64,000 bases of DNA from Acetatifactor sp. (GTDB lineage: Bacteria > Bacillota > Clostridia > Lachnospirales > Lachnospiraceae), in the NCBI GenBank assembly GCA_016290775.1, contig JAEEVF010000010.1, forward strand, positions 1-64,000, in the 5' to 3' direction. This document shows, piece by piece, positions 53,447-62,681 of the stretch; positions within the stretch are counted from its first letter, which is position 1; every line of letters starts with the position of its first letter. The notes under the pieces are model-generated. The model searched no databases. It was not told where the DNA came from and saw nothing but the letters and a program-made list of their open reading frames with translations. A program made the position numbers and the translations under genes.

Positions 53447-53515
53447 GATGTTACTATTCCTAAACCTTTCATTGTTGATCTTGCGTTAACGTTGCCTTCT
53501 TTTCCTGCCGCGTCG

Positions 53516-54685
53516 TCAGAGGTGTCCGGCAAACAGGTCCTTGCCTGCCGTTTCTCCTTTTACGCTAAGCATCGAAAGCACCGTTGCCGCAATGTCAGCA
53601 AAGGTTTTTCTCGTTCCAAAGTCAAGCGCGGGAACCTTCGGTCCGTAGGCCAAAAGCGGCACGTACTCCCTCGTGTGATCCGTGGTCTTGAGATAGGCGG
53701 GATCACATCCGTGGTCCGCCGTGATCATGAGCACGTCCTCTTCCCCAAGCTTTGCAAGAAGCTCAGGAAGCTTTTCGTCAAAGTAAGTCAGCGCCTTGGC
53801 ATATCCGTCCACGTCGCGGCGATGCCCGTAAAGCATGTCATAATCCACGAGATTGACAAAGCAAAGGCCCTCGAAATCGCGGTCTAAGTATTCCAGCGTT
53901 CTCTCAATGCCCTCTTCGTTTCCGGAAGTATATACATGCTCCGTGATCCCGCTTCCCGCAAAGATGTCCATGATCTTCCCTACGGCGATCACGTCCTTGC
54001 CTGCGTCCTTTAAGTGATCCAGCATGGTGGCTTTTGGCGGCAAAAGCGAAAAATCATGCCTGTGCGCCGTTCTCACAAAAGGTCCTTCCTTCGGACCGAC
54101 AAACGGTCTTGCGATCACGCGGCCAACGCCATGCTCTCCCACAAGGATCTTGCGCGCAATGCGGCAATCCTCGTAAAGTTCTTCCAAGGGAACGATCTCC
54201 TCATGCGCGGCGATCTGAAAAACGCTGTCCGCGGAGGTATATACGATCAGGCTCCCCGTCTCCATATGCTCCTTTCCATACTCTTGGATGACGGCCGTAC
54301 CTGAATAAGGCAGGTTGCAAAGCACTCCCCGCCCAGTCTTTTGCGAAAATTCCTCCAAAACCTCCTTGGGAAATCCGTTCGGATAGGTCGGCAGCGGCTT
54401 TTCGGAAACAAGCCCAGCGATCTCCCAGTGTCCGATCGTCGTATCCTTTCCCATGGATCTTTCCCGCAGCCTTGCAATGGCGGCCTTTGGCGCATCTACC
54501 TTTTCTCCCACGGTCACGCCGTCAATGTTAAAAAGCCCAAGCCTTTGCAAATTCGGAACGCGGAAAAAGGGGCTGCCCGCAACACTTCTCAGAGTGTTGA
54601 CGTCCCAGTCCCCAAAGCTAGGAGCATCCGGTTCTTCACCAATTCCAAAACTGTCCAACACGATCAAAAATACTCTTTTCATCAT
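53516..54685 (-). CDS. deoB: Phosphopentomutase
   Basis: DeoB, 389 residues, interconverts ribose/deoxyribose 1- and 5-phosphates. Alkaline phosphatase-superfamily metal sites: LDSFGIGEEPD, KDTTIGHWEIAG (Thr nucleophile) and LVDYDMLYGHRRD, MITADHGCDP. ATG-ATG at the start with no ribosome site in the normal window; the -10 TATAAT lies 7 nt ahead, so the mRNA appears leaderless or nearly so. Confidence 0.96.
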   Translation of the reverse strand: MMKRVFLIVLDSFGIGEEPDAPSFGDWDVNTLRSVAGSPFFRVPNLQRLGLFNIDGVTVGEKVDAPKAAIARLRERSMGKDTTIGHWEIAGLVSEKPLPTYPNGFPKEVLEEFSQKTGRGVLCNLPYSGTAVIQEYGKEHMETGSLIVYTSADSVFQIAAHEEIVPLEELYEDCRIARKILVGEHGVGRVIARPFVGPKEGPFVRTAHRHDFSLLPPKATMLDHLKDAGKDVIAVGKIMDIFAGSGITEHVYTSGNEEGIERTLEYLDRDFEGLCFVNLVDYDMLYGHRRDVDGYAKALTYFDEKLPELLAKLGEEDVLMITADHGCDPAYLKTTDHTREYVPLLAYGPKVPALDFGTRKTFADIAATVLSMLSVKGETAGKDLFAGHL

Positions 54686-54692
54686 GGGACAT

Positions 54693-54721
54693 ATTATAAC
54701 ACAAGATTTCTCCTCTGTATA
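54693..54721 (-). promoter_or_regulatory. Promoter of deoB (leaderless start)
   Basis: Minus strand -35 TATACA (54716-54721), 17-bp spacer, perfect -10 TATAAT (54693-54698). Only 7 bp separate the -10 from the first deoB ATG. A GAGGAG lies inside the promoter spacer, too far upstream to serve translation. Confidence 0.6.
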
Positions 54722-54758
54722 CAGTTTTCTTTAAGCCATGCAAGCTTTTAAGGCTTTC

Positions 54759-55721
54759 TTAGGCCTCCTTCGGCGCTGACAGAATGCATTCCATCTGGCC
54801 CGAAAGACGGATCTTTCCAAAACCGCAGGGCAGGATCATATGATCTCCCCTCTTAAGCTCTCTTTCGCCAAGCTTTCCGGCACCTTCGATCACGGAAAGC
54901 AACAGGAACGGTTGGTCTTGCTGCGTTTCGAACTCGCCCGAAACGTTCAGCTTCCAGACGGAATAATATGCACAATCTACCAATGAATGCATCTCGTTTT
55001 CCGAAAGCTCCTGCGCGTGGATAAGTCCCTCTTTTCCCGTCTCGTCAGGCACGTTGATCACGTCAAGGCTCTGCTTTACGTGGAGCTTTCGCGGCTTCCC
55101 GTCCATAAGACGACCGTAATCATATACGCGATAAGTCACGTCGCTGCTTTGCTGCGTCTCTAAGATCAAAAGGCCCTCAGTGATGGCATGCACGGTTCCT
55201 GGCACGATCTGTGCGAAATCGCCCTTCTTAACAGGGACTCTTCGGATCAATTCTTCATATCTTCCCGCCTGCACCATGTCGATCAGCTCCTGGCGGGTCT
55301 TTGCGTTGTGCCCGATCACCAGCTCCGCGCCTTCGGGCGCGTCCATCACATACCAGCATTCCGTCTTTCCAAGGCTTCCGTTCTCATGTTCTTTCGCGTA
55401 CTCGTCATTCGGATGCACCTGAATGCTGAGCTTGTCCGCCGCATCGATGATCTTGACAAGAAGCGGAAACACAGGACTTTTCAGATTACCAAAGAGCTCC
55501 CTGTGCGCAGCGTAAAGCTCTGAAAGCTTCATGCCCTGATAGGGGCCTTCCGCCACCTCGCAATCTCCGTTCGGGTGAGCACTGATGCCCCAGCATTCGC
55601 CGATCCCGCTTATTTTATCCGTTTCACCCTGGGGATAATGGAATTCGCTTACGAGTCGGCTTCCGCCCCAGATATTCTCTTTTAAGACCGGTTTAAGCAC
55701 GATCTCAAGTTGCTTGTTCAT
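54759..55721 (-). CDS. manA: Mannose-6-phosphate isomerase
   Basis: Class I phosphomannose isomerase of the short Firmicutes type, 320 residues, converting mannose 6-phosphate to fructose 6-phosphate. Zinc site: IQVHPNDEYA, GKTECWYVMDAPEGAELVIGH, and FAQIVPGTVHAI. It takes up the last step of the mannan operon and starts 1 bp after the GH36 stop. Confidence 0.95.
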   Translation of the reverse strand: MNKQLEIVLKPVLKENIWGGSRLVSEFHYPQGETDKISGIGECWGISAHPNGDCEVAEGPYQGMKLSELYAAHRELFGNLKSPVFPLLVKIIDAADKLSIQVHPNDEYAKEHENGSLGKTECWYVMDAPEGAELVIGHNAKTRQELIDMVQAGRYEELIRRVPVKKGDFAQIVPGTVHAITEGLLILETQQSSDVTYRVYDYGRLMDGKPRKLHVKQSLDVINVPDETGKEGLIHAQELSENEMHSLVDCAYYSVWKLNVSGEFETQQDQPFLLLSVIEGAGKLGERELKRGDHMILPCGFGKIRLSGQMECILSAPKEA

Positions 55722-55722
55722 G

Positions 55723-57954
55723 TCAGGAAATCCTTTCCAGGTATAATAACTGCGTCTTAAAATCTCCCCAAGGTCTTTTCAGGATGAGTCCCGCATGCAT
55801 CAGGATGCCGCCGGATACCACGTTCTCAGTATCCTCCATCAGTTCTTCCTTCTCAAGGCTGACCTCGTAGATACGATACTTTGCATCCTCACAAAGGCCC
55901 TGTAGGGGGATGCATCTGCTTCGCATGTTGGGCGTTGCAAGCACCTGCGTTGCAAACACAAGCGCTGCCCCCTCGTCCTCCCGAACGATCTCAAAGCAGT
56001 CAAAATCACGTTTTTCCAGTGAAGAAGCCAAGCGGTAATACCGCCCCTCCCGAATGTGCTCATTCAATGCATGATATGCGCGGATCTGCTTCGGGATACA
56101 TACCTTGTCTTCGTCCGAAAGCTTGGTGACGTCGAGTTCATAGCCAAAGGTTCCGGCAAGCGCCACCTGCCCTCTGGTCGCAAAGGGTGTGCTCCGTCCC
56201 ACCGTATGATTCGGGCAAACGCTCACGTGCGCACCCATGCAGCTCAAGGGATAAACCAGCGCCGTCCCCTCTTGGATCCTAAGGCGTTCCACCGCATCCG
56301 TGTCATCCGAGCACCAGATCTGCGGGCTGTAATACAGCATGCCCGGGTCAAACCTTCCGCCGCCTCCGGAGCAGTTCTCCAAAAGCAGATTCGGAAACTC
56401 CGAAAGCAGGCGCTCCTGCATTTCATACATGCCAAGAACATAGCGATGACAAAGCTCCCCCTGCCTGTCCGCAGGGAGATTGGCGCTTCCAAGGTCCGTG
56501 AGCGGCCGGTTCATGTCCCACTTGACATATTCCACGTTTGCCGAATGCAACACTTCAAAAATCTGCGCCAGTATATGCTCTCGCACTTCCCCTCGCGTAA
56601 CGTCCAGCACAAGCTGATTCCTTGCGCGGCAAGCACGTCTCCCCTGGATCTGAATGGCCCAGTCGGGATGGGCTTCGTAAAGCTTCGAGTCCGGAGAGAT
56701 CATTTCCGGCTCAAACCAAAGGCCAAACTTCATGCCAAGGGCATTGACCTTCGAAACCAGTTCTCCGAGGCTTCCCTGCAGCTTTTCCTCATTGACCTGC
56801 CAGTCACCAAGAGAACGATTGTCGTCAAAACGATTGCCAAACCAGCCATCGTCCAAAACCAACATTTCAATGCCAAGCTTTGCGCTTTCCTTTGCAATAT
56901 CAAGCAGTTTTTCCGCATTGAAATCAAAATAAGTCGCTTCCCAGTTATTGATCAAAACGGGGCGGTTTTTATGCAGGTACGAGCTTCGGATGAGGTGCCT
57001 GCGATACAGGTCATGAAAGCTTCTCGTCATGCCGCCAAGGCCTTCGGAGGAATATACCAAAATGACCTCAGGCGCCTGAAAGCTCTCGCCAGGATCCAAT
57101 TTCCAGCAGAAATTCTCCGGATGGATCCCCATGCAAATGCGCACCTGGTCAAACTGGCTGCGCTGCGCCATGGCAAGAAAGTTACCGGAATACACGAAAT
57201 GAAAACCATAAACGTCGCCGCGATCCTGCCCAGCGTCCTTCCCCATAAGGGCCAGGAAGGGGTGCTCCTGATGGCTGCTCTCACCCCGAAGCGACGCAAC
57301 TGAAAAAACGCCATGCCCCAAGGGCTTACGCTCCTGAATGCGCTCTCTTGCCCAAGAACCATGCAGCGTTAAAATGTCAAAATCTCTTGCCTCCAGATCA
57401 AGGCAAGCGCTCATCACCTTCTTAAGGTAAACCGCGTCATCGCTTCCGTTCACGATGCGAACGCTCCTGGCGATGGCATCTGCGTCCTCAAAGGTGCTAT
57501 AAGACAATTCCACGACGATCCCCGTTACGGGATCCTCGCAGGTAATGACAAGCGTGGTGACTTCTTCCTCGCTTCCAAACGTCGCAGGAAGTCCTATGAG
57601 CTTTCCTTTTCCCTTTTGGATCTCATGTTTTTTGTAGACCAGGCTGACCGCATCCTGCCCATTCTTTGTGCAGCAGATGCGAAGGCTGCTCTCCCTGAAA
57701 TCTCCCACGCCGTTCGAAGAATATTCAAACGGGAACGCGTCAAAAAATGAACTCCTGTCGCGGTCATTTACGTCCGGCGTAAAGGGCGGCTCGGAAAGAC
57801 GAAGAAGCGATAATGCGCCACTTACGTCCGAAAGCTTCTGCCCATAATAAACATGCCCCAAAAAGCCTTCTTTTGCGGCGATGCCGATCAGATAGGTAGA
57901 ATGCGGCGTATCCAACCAAAAGAGGCGTTCTTTTTCCAAATAGCATATGCTCAT
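55723..57954 (-). CDS. GH36 alpha-galactosidase
   Basis: A 743-residue alpha-galactosidase of family GH36. N-terminal beta-sandwich, then a (beta/alpha)8 core with LVLDDGWFG, nucleophile Asp in VKWDMNRPLTD, and acid/base in IWCSDDTDAVERL. No signal peptide, so it should remove alpha-galactose side groups from imported galactomannan fragments in the cytosol. Directly follows an esterase gene with GGAGCAG ribosome site. Confidence 0.95.
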   Translation of the reverse strand: MSICYLEKERLFWLDTPHSTYLIGIAAKEGFLGHVYYGQKLSDVSGALSLLRLSEPPFTPDVNDRDRSSFFDAFPFEYSSNGVGDFRESSLRICCTKNGQDAVSLVYKKHEIQKGKGKLIGLPATFGSEEEVTTLVITCEDPVTGIVVELSYSTFEDADAIARSVRIVNGSDDAVYLKKVMSACLDLEARDFDILTLHGSWARERIQERKPLGHGVFSVASLRGESSHQEHPFLALMGKDAGQDRGDVYGFHFVYSGNFLAMAQRSQFDQVRICMGIHPENFCWKLDPGESFQAPEVILVYSSEGLGGMTRSFHDLYRRHLIRSSYLHKNRPVLINNWEATYFDFNAEKLLDIAKESAKLGIEMLVLDDGWFGNRFDDNRSLGDWQVNEEKLQGSLGELVSKVNALGMKFGLWFEPEMISPDSKLYEAHPDWAIQIQGRRACRARNQLVLDVTRGEVREHILAQIFEVLHSANVEYVKWDMNRPLTDLGSANLPADRQGELCHRYVLGMYEMQERLLSEFPNLLLENCSGGGGRFDPGMLYYSPQIWCSDDTDAVERLRIQEGTALVYPLSCMGAHVSVCPNHTVGRSTPFATRGQVALAGTFGYELDVTKLSDEDKVCIPKQIRAYHALNEHIREGRYYRLASSLEKRDFDCFEIVREDEGAALVFATQVLATPNMRSRCIPLQGLCEDAKYRIYEVSLEKEELMEDTENVVSGGILMHAGLILKRPWGDFKTQLLYLERIS

Positions 57955-57964
57955 GATCTGCTCC

Positions 57965-59134
57965 TTAAGCTCCTGCGATCACCGACACCAGGTAAAAGCC
58001 CTCTTTATCCTCTTTGCTTGCCTGCACGATCTCGATCTCTATCGTGTGCTCTCCCTCGCTGCCATGCTCCAGGATGGTTTCAAGATAAAGGCAGTCACCC
58101 CAGTCCTCCGTAAAGTTCGAATCCAGCGTGATGGCGCTACTTTGGTCGCCATCCAGGATCAGTCTTGCAACAGGCGCCGGCCTTCTTACGGTCTTTCGAT
58201 ACTGCACCGCAATGTTCGGGCCAAGCACGCGGAAGGCGATCCTCGCGCCCACCTTGTACGCCGTCCAGCCGCGCTTAAAGCAGTCAGAAATGCTGTACTG
58301 CGGTGCGCCGTCCCGCGAAAATCCATCACACTCGATCGGCATGATCTGGTAATTACGATATCTCCTCGAGTTCTCGTAACTACTCTGCGTGATCGTGACG
58401 GGGAGTGGCAAAAAGGCATCCTCGAAATCCATGATCCCACCTGCGTTCTTGTCAGGGCCAAGCGCAAGCGCTTTTTGTTTCGGCCCTTCCAGATAATTCG
58501 TGATCACGCCCGCCACCAGCTCATGACCAAGGTCATTGGGATGCAGAAAATCAGGCGAAATGCTTCTTGCGGGAATCGTACCATAAAGCACCGGCTTCAT
58601 GCTAACACTCGGTATATGATACCGCTCCCCGACGGGTCTGTGAAGAAACGCCGCATTTCCGCCGTCATCATATCGCACGTTGTGCACCAAAAGAAGCGCC
58701 GGCTTCCACGGAGCGGCAAGGATCACGCGGACAAGACTTTCGTAGGTCTCCTCAAAACGAAGGTTATAATCCTCATCATTCACGGAGAACTCTACGACCA
58801 CGAAGTCCGGGCGTTGCGACAAAACATCCTCCTGCACTCTGGCCACGCCAAGCTGCGAGGTGGTTGCTCCGATCCCGGCATTCCAGTAGGAGATTTCAGA
58901 CTGCGGAAAGTTTTTCTCCCACCAAGCGTAGGTGCGATAGGCATAACAAAACTTGGGTTCACTCGCAAGACTACCCTGCGTAATGGATCCTCCAAGGAAA
59001 GCGATCGTCAGGTCCTCGCCCGCCAGGGCGCGCCGCATACACTTCACGATCCTAGAGTCATCTCCGAAATTCACAATCCCGTCCGCAAATCTTTTCTTGA
59101 TCGATTCCACGGTTCCTTTGAGTTCTTTATCCAT
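57965..59134 (-). CDS. SGNH acetyl esterase, CE17-like layout
   Basis: About 389 residues. N-terminal SGNH catalytic domain: Ser in FLGGSITQGS (about 50), Asn block FSVNDEDYN, and His in SPDFLHPNDLGHEL. A C-terminal beta-sandwich of about 150 residues (from about 240) resembles a CBM35-type module. This catalytic-plus-module order matches CE17 acetyl-mannan esterases of Roseburia, from memory. No signal peptide. An ATG at 59146 is possible, but AAAGG lies 1 nt from it; the ATG at 59134 (MDKELK) is preferred. Lies between the LacI and GH36 genes. Confidence 0.82.
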   Translation of the reverse strand: MDKELKGTVESIKKRFADGIVNFGDDSRIVKCMRRALAGEDLTIAFLGGSITQGSLASEPKFCYAYRTYAWWEKNFPQSEISYWNAGIGATTSQLGVARVQEDVLSQRPDFVVVEFSVNDEDYNLRFEETYESLVRVILAAPWKPALLLVHNVRYDDGGNAAFLHRPVGERYHIPSVSMKPVLYGTIPARSISPDFLHPNDLGHELVAGVITNYLEGPKQKALALGPDKNAGGIMDFEDAFLPLPVTITQSSYENSRRYRNYQIMPIECDGFSRDGAPQYSISDCFKRGWTAYKVGARIAFRVLGPNIAVQYRKTVRRPAPVARLILDGDQSSAITLDSNFTEDWGDCLYLETILEHGSEGEHTIEIEIVQASKEDKEGFYLVSVIAGA

Positions 59135-59158
59135 CTGACCATTCATCCTTTGGTTTGA

Positions 59159-60181
59159 TCATTTTATTTTCTTAACGCTCTCTCGATGCAAGAGCTTGCC
59201 TTCCACCACGTGGATCCCCTTTGCAAAGCTCTCTCCGCTCATTTGTCGGATCAGGGATTTCACCGCTTCCTTGGCCATGGCCTGAAGATCCACGGCATAA
59301 GTGGTAATGGCGGCTCCAAGCTCCTTTTCGCCAGGATACCCGTCAAAGCCCGTAACGGAAACGTCTCCCGGAACGGAAAGCCCCAGCTCTTTTAGGTTCC
59401 TTATCAGCTTTCTGGCCGTCACGTCGCAGTTACACACAAATGCTGTCGGCATCTTCTTCGGAAAAATAAACCTTTCAAAGCTTTTATCCGTGCCATCCTG
59501 CGCCTCGCGGTCCGGGATCACGTGATCAAAAGGCACGCGAAGCCCGTTCTCCATCATGGCCTTCTGATAGCCAAAATACCTGTCCGTGATGCTCTCCGTC
59601 GAAAACAGCGTTCCGACAAAAGCGATGTCCCGATGTCCCTGCGCGATCAGGTGCGAAGTAAGAAGATACGTGCCGTAAAAACTGTCTGAAACTATGCAAT
59701 CCACCTCGGAGGAGGTATCATAAAAATCCAGGAAAACAAGCGGCAGCCCTGATCGTTCCTGAAGGAATTCTTCATATCCGTTCCCCGGCTTTCCGAGTAC
59801 GATCAGCCCGTCCACCATCTTATCCGTGACAAGCCTTGGCAAAACCTTCTGCCGCGTCATCTCTTCCGTTAAGTTTTCATATCCGCTAAAGCAATTCCTC
59901 GCAATGGCCTTTTCCGATACGGCCTGATAGAGCCGCCAATAAAAGGAATCAAAGGTTTCAAGCGCGCTTGAAGGCATCAAAACGCCCACGCGATAACTCG
60001 TTTCTTTTTCCGCTTCCGAGTCCGCGTGAATGGAGCGATATCCCATCTCTCTTGCCAGCGCAATGATCTGCTCACGCACGGGCTTGCTGACGCCCTTTTG
60101 CCCGGAAAGCGCCTTCGAAACGCTCACCGTACTCACGCCAAGACGTTTTGCAATGTCTGACATGGTCACTGCTTTTTTCAT
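59159..60181 (-). CDS. LacI-family transcriptional regulator
   Basis: About 340 residues. N-terminal HTH VTMSDIAKRLGVSTVSVSKAL and a sugar-binding core (VDGLIVLGKPG, FVGTLFSTESITDRYFGYQKA). Start at 60181 (MKKAVTMSDIA) has GGAAGGA and follows the esterase stop by 5 nt; a reading to 60310 lies inside the esterase gene and is rejected. It sits inside the mannan operon and probably represses it, with mannose-type sugars as likely inducer. Confidence 0.94.
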   Translation of the reverse strand: MKKAVTMSDIAKRLGVSTVSVSKALSGQKGVSKPVREQIIALAREMGYRSIHADSEAEKETSYRVGVLMPSSALETFDSFYWRLYQAVSEKAIARNCFSGYENLTEEMTRQKVLPRLVTDKMVDGLIVLGKPGNGYEEFLQERSGLPLVFLDFYDTSSEVDCIVSDSFYGTYLLTSHLIAQGHRDIAFVGTLFSTESITDRYFGYQKAMMENGLRVPFDHVIPDREAQDGTDKSFERFIFPKKMPTAFVCNCDVTARKLIRNLKELGLSVPGDVSVTGFDGYPGEKELGAAITTYAVDLQAMAKEAVKSLIRQMSGESFAKGIHVVEGKLLHRESVKKIK

Positions 60182-60186
60182 CGTTT

Positions 60187-61386
60187 CTATCCTTCCTGAC
60201 CTGACCGACAGTCCTGCCAGATCTCTTCTCCAAAACCATTCAAATAGTCCGCAAGCTCCGTCGCCATCTCCTCTGCCTCCGACGCACGCACGTGCCCCGT
60301 GGTCCCGCATCCATTCTTGGAATACAGGAAATGGCGCACCTTCGGATCACCCAGTTCCCTGCAGACCTCATCGATTGCCTGATCCCATTCGATTTCATGT
60401 CCCAGGATCGTCGTCGTCAGCAAGATCAGCGCATTGGGATAGTTCGATCGCAATGTTTCAACAAAAGTGCGGTAATCCCTTCTCCAACGCCTTGCCTTCT
60501 CGCCGTTGTAATCCTCCACCATGAAATTCTCAGGATAATGATCATTTTGCCCTATGGCAATGATCACGACGTGCGGTACGTATTTCGTAAAATCCCATGG
60601 TTTTCTTTCTCCAAGGGATGGATTGTTTTCGATCTTATCATAGGTGCTGAGCATGCCCTTGGCGTTTGGCAGGTCAAAATAGCCCGTGCCATCCCACAGT
60701 GCAATGCCTCCCTGCGCCACGTCGTGCAGTCTCGCGCCTAATTTTCTCGCCAGGATCCAGGGATAGGAATAGTAGCTGTTGGAATAGATTCCGTTATGCC
60801 CTTCCGGATCATCGCCGCCGCACCTTCCAATGGCCTCGCTCACTTCTCCGCAGGAGATGGAATCGCCATAAACCTCAATGCGGCGCTCTTTTTCTACTAT
60901 ATCACGTCGAAGCCCCATCTCGCAAGGCAAAAGCATGTTAGAAATGATTCCGTAAAATGTTACGTAATGGCATGCGTCCATGCGTTTGAAAATGGTCAGT
61001 TCATGCTCCTCGCCATCCAAAAACGCGCTAAGGTCATACATCCTGACCCCTTCCCTGCCTGAAAGCGCCGCAAGCCCTGCAATATGGGCATTTTCCTCGC
61101 CCCCCGCAGGAAGCCTTAAGAGGAACTGCGAAACGCTCTCTCCCTGCGTCGTATTCCCGTCATGCAAAAGCACCTTGCCGCGATAGATTCCATCCACCAA
61201 AACGCCAAGCGCATTTTCAAAATAGGAGTGGCGATTTTCCGCGGCGAAAGCCGCAAAACGCCCTCTTACGCGAAACTTTACGTAGCTGCACGGGTAAACA
61301 AATACCGGCGCGTTAATATCCTCAAAATCAATCCTGCCCTCGAATGCGAATCTCGCATCCGAGGGCTTTGCAAATTCATATTTCAT
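60187..61386 (-). CDS. SGNH acetyl esterase, CE2-like layout
   Basis: A 399-residue protein with an N-terminal beta jelly-roll (about 1-150) and a C-terminal SGNH domain: Ser176 in VYGDSISCGE, Asn/Asp in IAIGQNDHY and a C-terminal His in GTTGHVRASEAEEMA. The order jelly-roll then SGNH matches carbohydrate esterase family 2. No signal peptide, so it should deacetylate imported oligosaccharides. It is not close in sequence to the other esterase, so the operon has two different deacetylases. Encoded 18 bp after GH130. Confidence 0.82.
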   Translation of the reverse strand: MKYEFAKPSDARFAFEGRIDFEDINAPVFVYPCSYVKFRVRGRFAAFAAENRHSYFENALGVLVDGIYRGKVLLHDGNTTQGESVSQFLLRLPAGGEENAHIAGLAALSGREGVRMYDLSAFLDGEEHELTIFKRMDACHYVTFYGIISNMLLPCEMGLRRDIVEKERRIEVYGDSISCGEVSEAIGRCGGDDPEGHNGIYSNSYYSYPWILARKLGARLHDVAQGGIALWDGTGYFDLPNAKGMLSTYDKIENNPSLGERKPWDFTKYVPHVVIIAIGQNDHYPENFMVEDYNGEKARRWRRDYRTFVETLRSNYPNALILLTTTILGHEIEWDQAIDEVCRELGDPKVRHFLYSKNGCGTTGHVRASEAEEMATELADYLNGFGEEIWQDCRSGQEG

Positions 61387-61404
61387 GTTCTTTTGCCCTT
61401 GTAA

Positions 61405-62424
61405 TTATCTACGACCGATCTCAGTGTCACCGTCTCTTACGACGCTGTGCTTCTTGATATAATCAACGATCTCGTCAAACTGGCAGAACGCAAGGCCGAC
61501 ATAGCTGTCCGCGCAACCATAGTAGATGGCGATCCTGCCCGTCTTGGGATCATGGATCGTTGCGCAAGGGAAGGTTACGTTGGGCACGAAGCCGCGCTCC
61601 TCATACCACTCTTCCGGCGTCAGGATAAAGTTCTCGCAACGATACTTCACGATGGAAGGGTTCTCCAGGTCAAGGATCGCGCCGCCGATGCTGTAAACAT
61701 AGCCATTGCAGGTGCCGCTCACGCCGTGATAGAAAAGAAGCCAGCCTTCGCTTGTCTCAATGGGAGCCGCGCCGCCGCCGATCTTCAGGGACTCCCACCA
61801 CTCGTAGCCTCTGCCCATCACGTGACGATGCTTGCCCCAATAGGTCAGGTCAGGGCTCTCGCTTACGAAGATGTCGCCAAAAGGCGTATGGCCGCTGTCA
61901 GAAGGTCTGCTCAGCATCACAAAATTCCCGTTGATCTTTCTGGGGAACAACACCGCGTTACGATTGAAGGGCAGGAACGGATTCTCAATGCGGATAAATG
62001 TCTTGAAATCCTTCGTCTTTGCCATACCGATGGCTGCGCCATAAAAGTCACCGCACCAAATGATGTAATAGGTGTCCTCCACCTTTACCAATCTGGGATC
62101 GTACGCATAAACAGGCATGAAGGGCTCGCCGTTCTCATCCACGAACTGAACCTTATCCTTCTCAAAGTTCCAGTGAATGCCGTCCGCGCTTCTGCCAAGA
62201 TAAACGTAAGGCACGCCATTGGTCTGCTCGCCGCGGAACACGCCAATAAAACCATCCTCGTAAGGAACTACGGCAGAGTTAAAGATCCTTGCCACACCCT
62301 CGATGGGATTGCGGTTGATGATGGGGTTCTCGGTGTAGCGCCAGATCGGTGCATTTACAATGTTTGCAGGACGCTCCTGCCAAGGAACGTTCTTCACTTC
62401 AGGTGCGATCATTTGAATGCTCAT
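61405..62424 (-). CDS. GH130 beta-mannoside phosphorylase
   Basis: A 339-residue five-bladed propeller of GH130, which phosphorolyses beta-1,4-mannosides to mannose 1-phosphate. RNPIEGVARIFNSAVVPYEDGF at the N-terminus, and YAYDPRLVKVED holding the catalytic Asp, are family marks; ATIHDPKTGRIAIYYGCADS follows. The exact acceptor (mannosyl-glucose or manno-oligosaccharide) is not resolved by eye. First gene of the mannan operon; ATG after AAAGGAG. Confidence 0.93.
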   Translation of the reverse strand: MSIQMIAPEVKNVPWQERPANIVNAPIWRYTENPIINRNPIEGVARIFNSAVVPYEDGFIGVFRGEQTNGVPYVYLGRSADGIHWNFEKDKVQFVDENGEPFMPVYAYDPRLVKVEDTYYIIWCGDFYGAAIGMAKTKDFKTFIRIENPFLPFNRNAVLFPRKINGNFVMLSRPSDSGHTPFGDIFVSESPDLTYWGKHRHVMGRGYEWWESLKIGGGAAPIETSEGWLLFYHGVSGTCNGYVYSIGGAILDLENPSIVKYRCENFILTPEEWYEERGFVPNVTFPCATIHDPKTGRIAIYYGCADSYVGLAFCQFDEIVDYIKKHSVVRDGDTEIGRR

Positions 62425-62470
62425 GTTTTTTCTCCTTTGTTTTGTCCAAGATTTATTTTTAAGTATTTTT

Positions 62471-62522
62471 AGCTTCTGTTAAGCTTTGATTTAATCTTAC
62501 ATCCGAATTTTCGAATTTTCAA
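62471..62522 (-). promoter_or_regulatory. Promoter and candidate operator of the mannan operon
   Basis: Minus strand -35 TTGAAA (62517-62522), 17-bp spacer containing a direct repeat of GAAAATTC, -10 TAAGAT (62494-62499). A perfect inverted repeat AGCTT-CTGTT-AAGCT (62471-62485) lies just after the likely start site and would suit a LacI-type repressor. The surrounding 62425-62626 is A/T-rich and shows no gene. Confidence 0.6.
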
Positions 62523-62626
62523 GCCCCATTTTATATTTTCTTGCATTTTGTGACTTTGCACAATAAACCGCGTTTCTTTTTGTGCCTTTTCATCATTACT
62601 TAAATTTAGCTAAAAATGTGCCAGGC

Positions 62627-62656
62627 AAAAAAACAAGGCGTGCCACTGGGCACGCC
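62627..62656 (-). terminator. Terminator after the DHH gene
   Basis: Eight-bp perfect stem GGCGTGCC / GGCACGCC with a 4-nt loop, followed on the minus strand by TTGTTTTTTT. It separates the DHH gene from the mannan promoter. Confidence 0.88.
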
Positions 62657-62681
62657 CCGCGCTTCATACCCTGATAGGCTG

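Noticed and set aside
60182-60310. Longer start of the LacI regulator
   Set aside because: The added residues are the out-of-frame shadow of the upstream esterase; the ATG at 60181 directly precedes the HTH with a good ribosome site.
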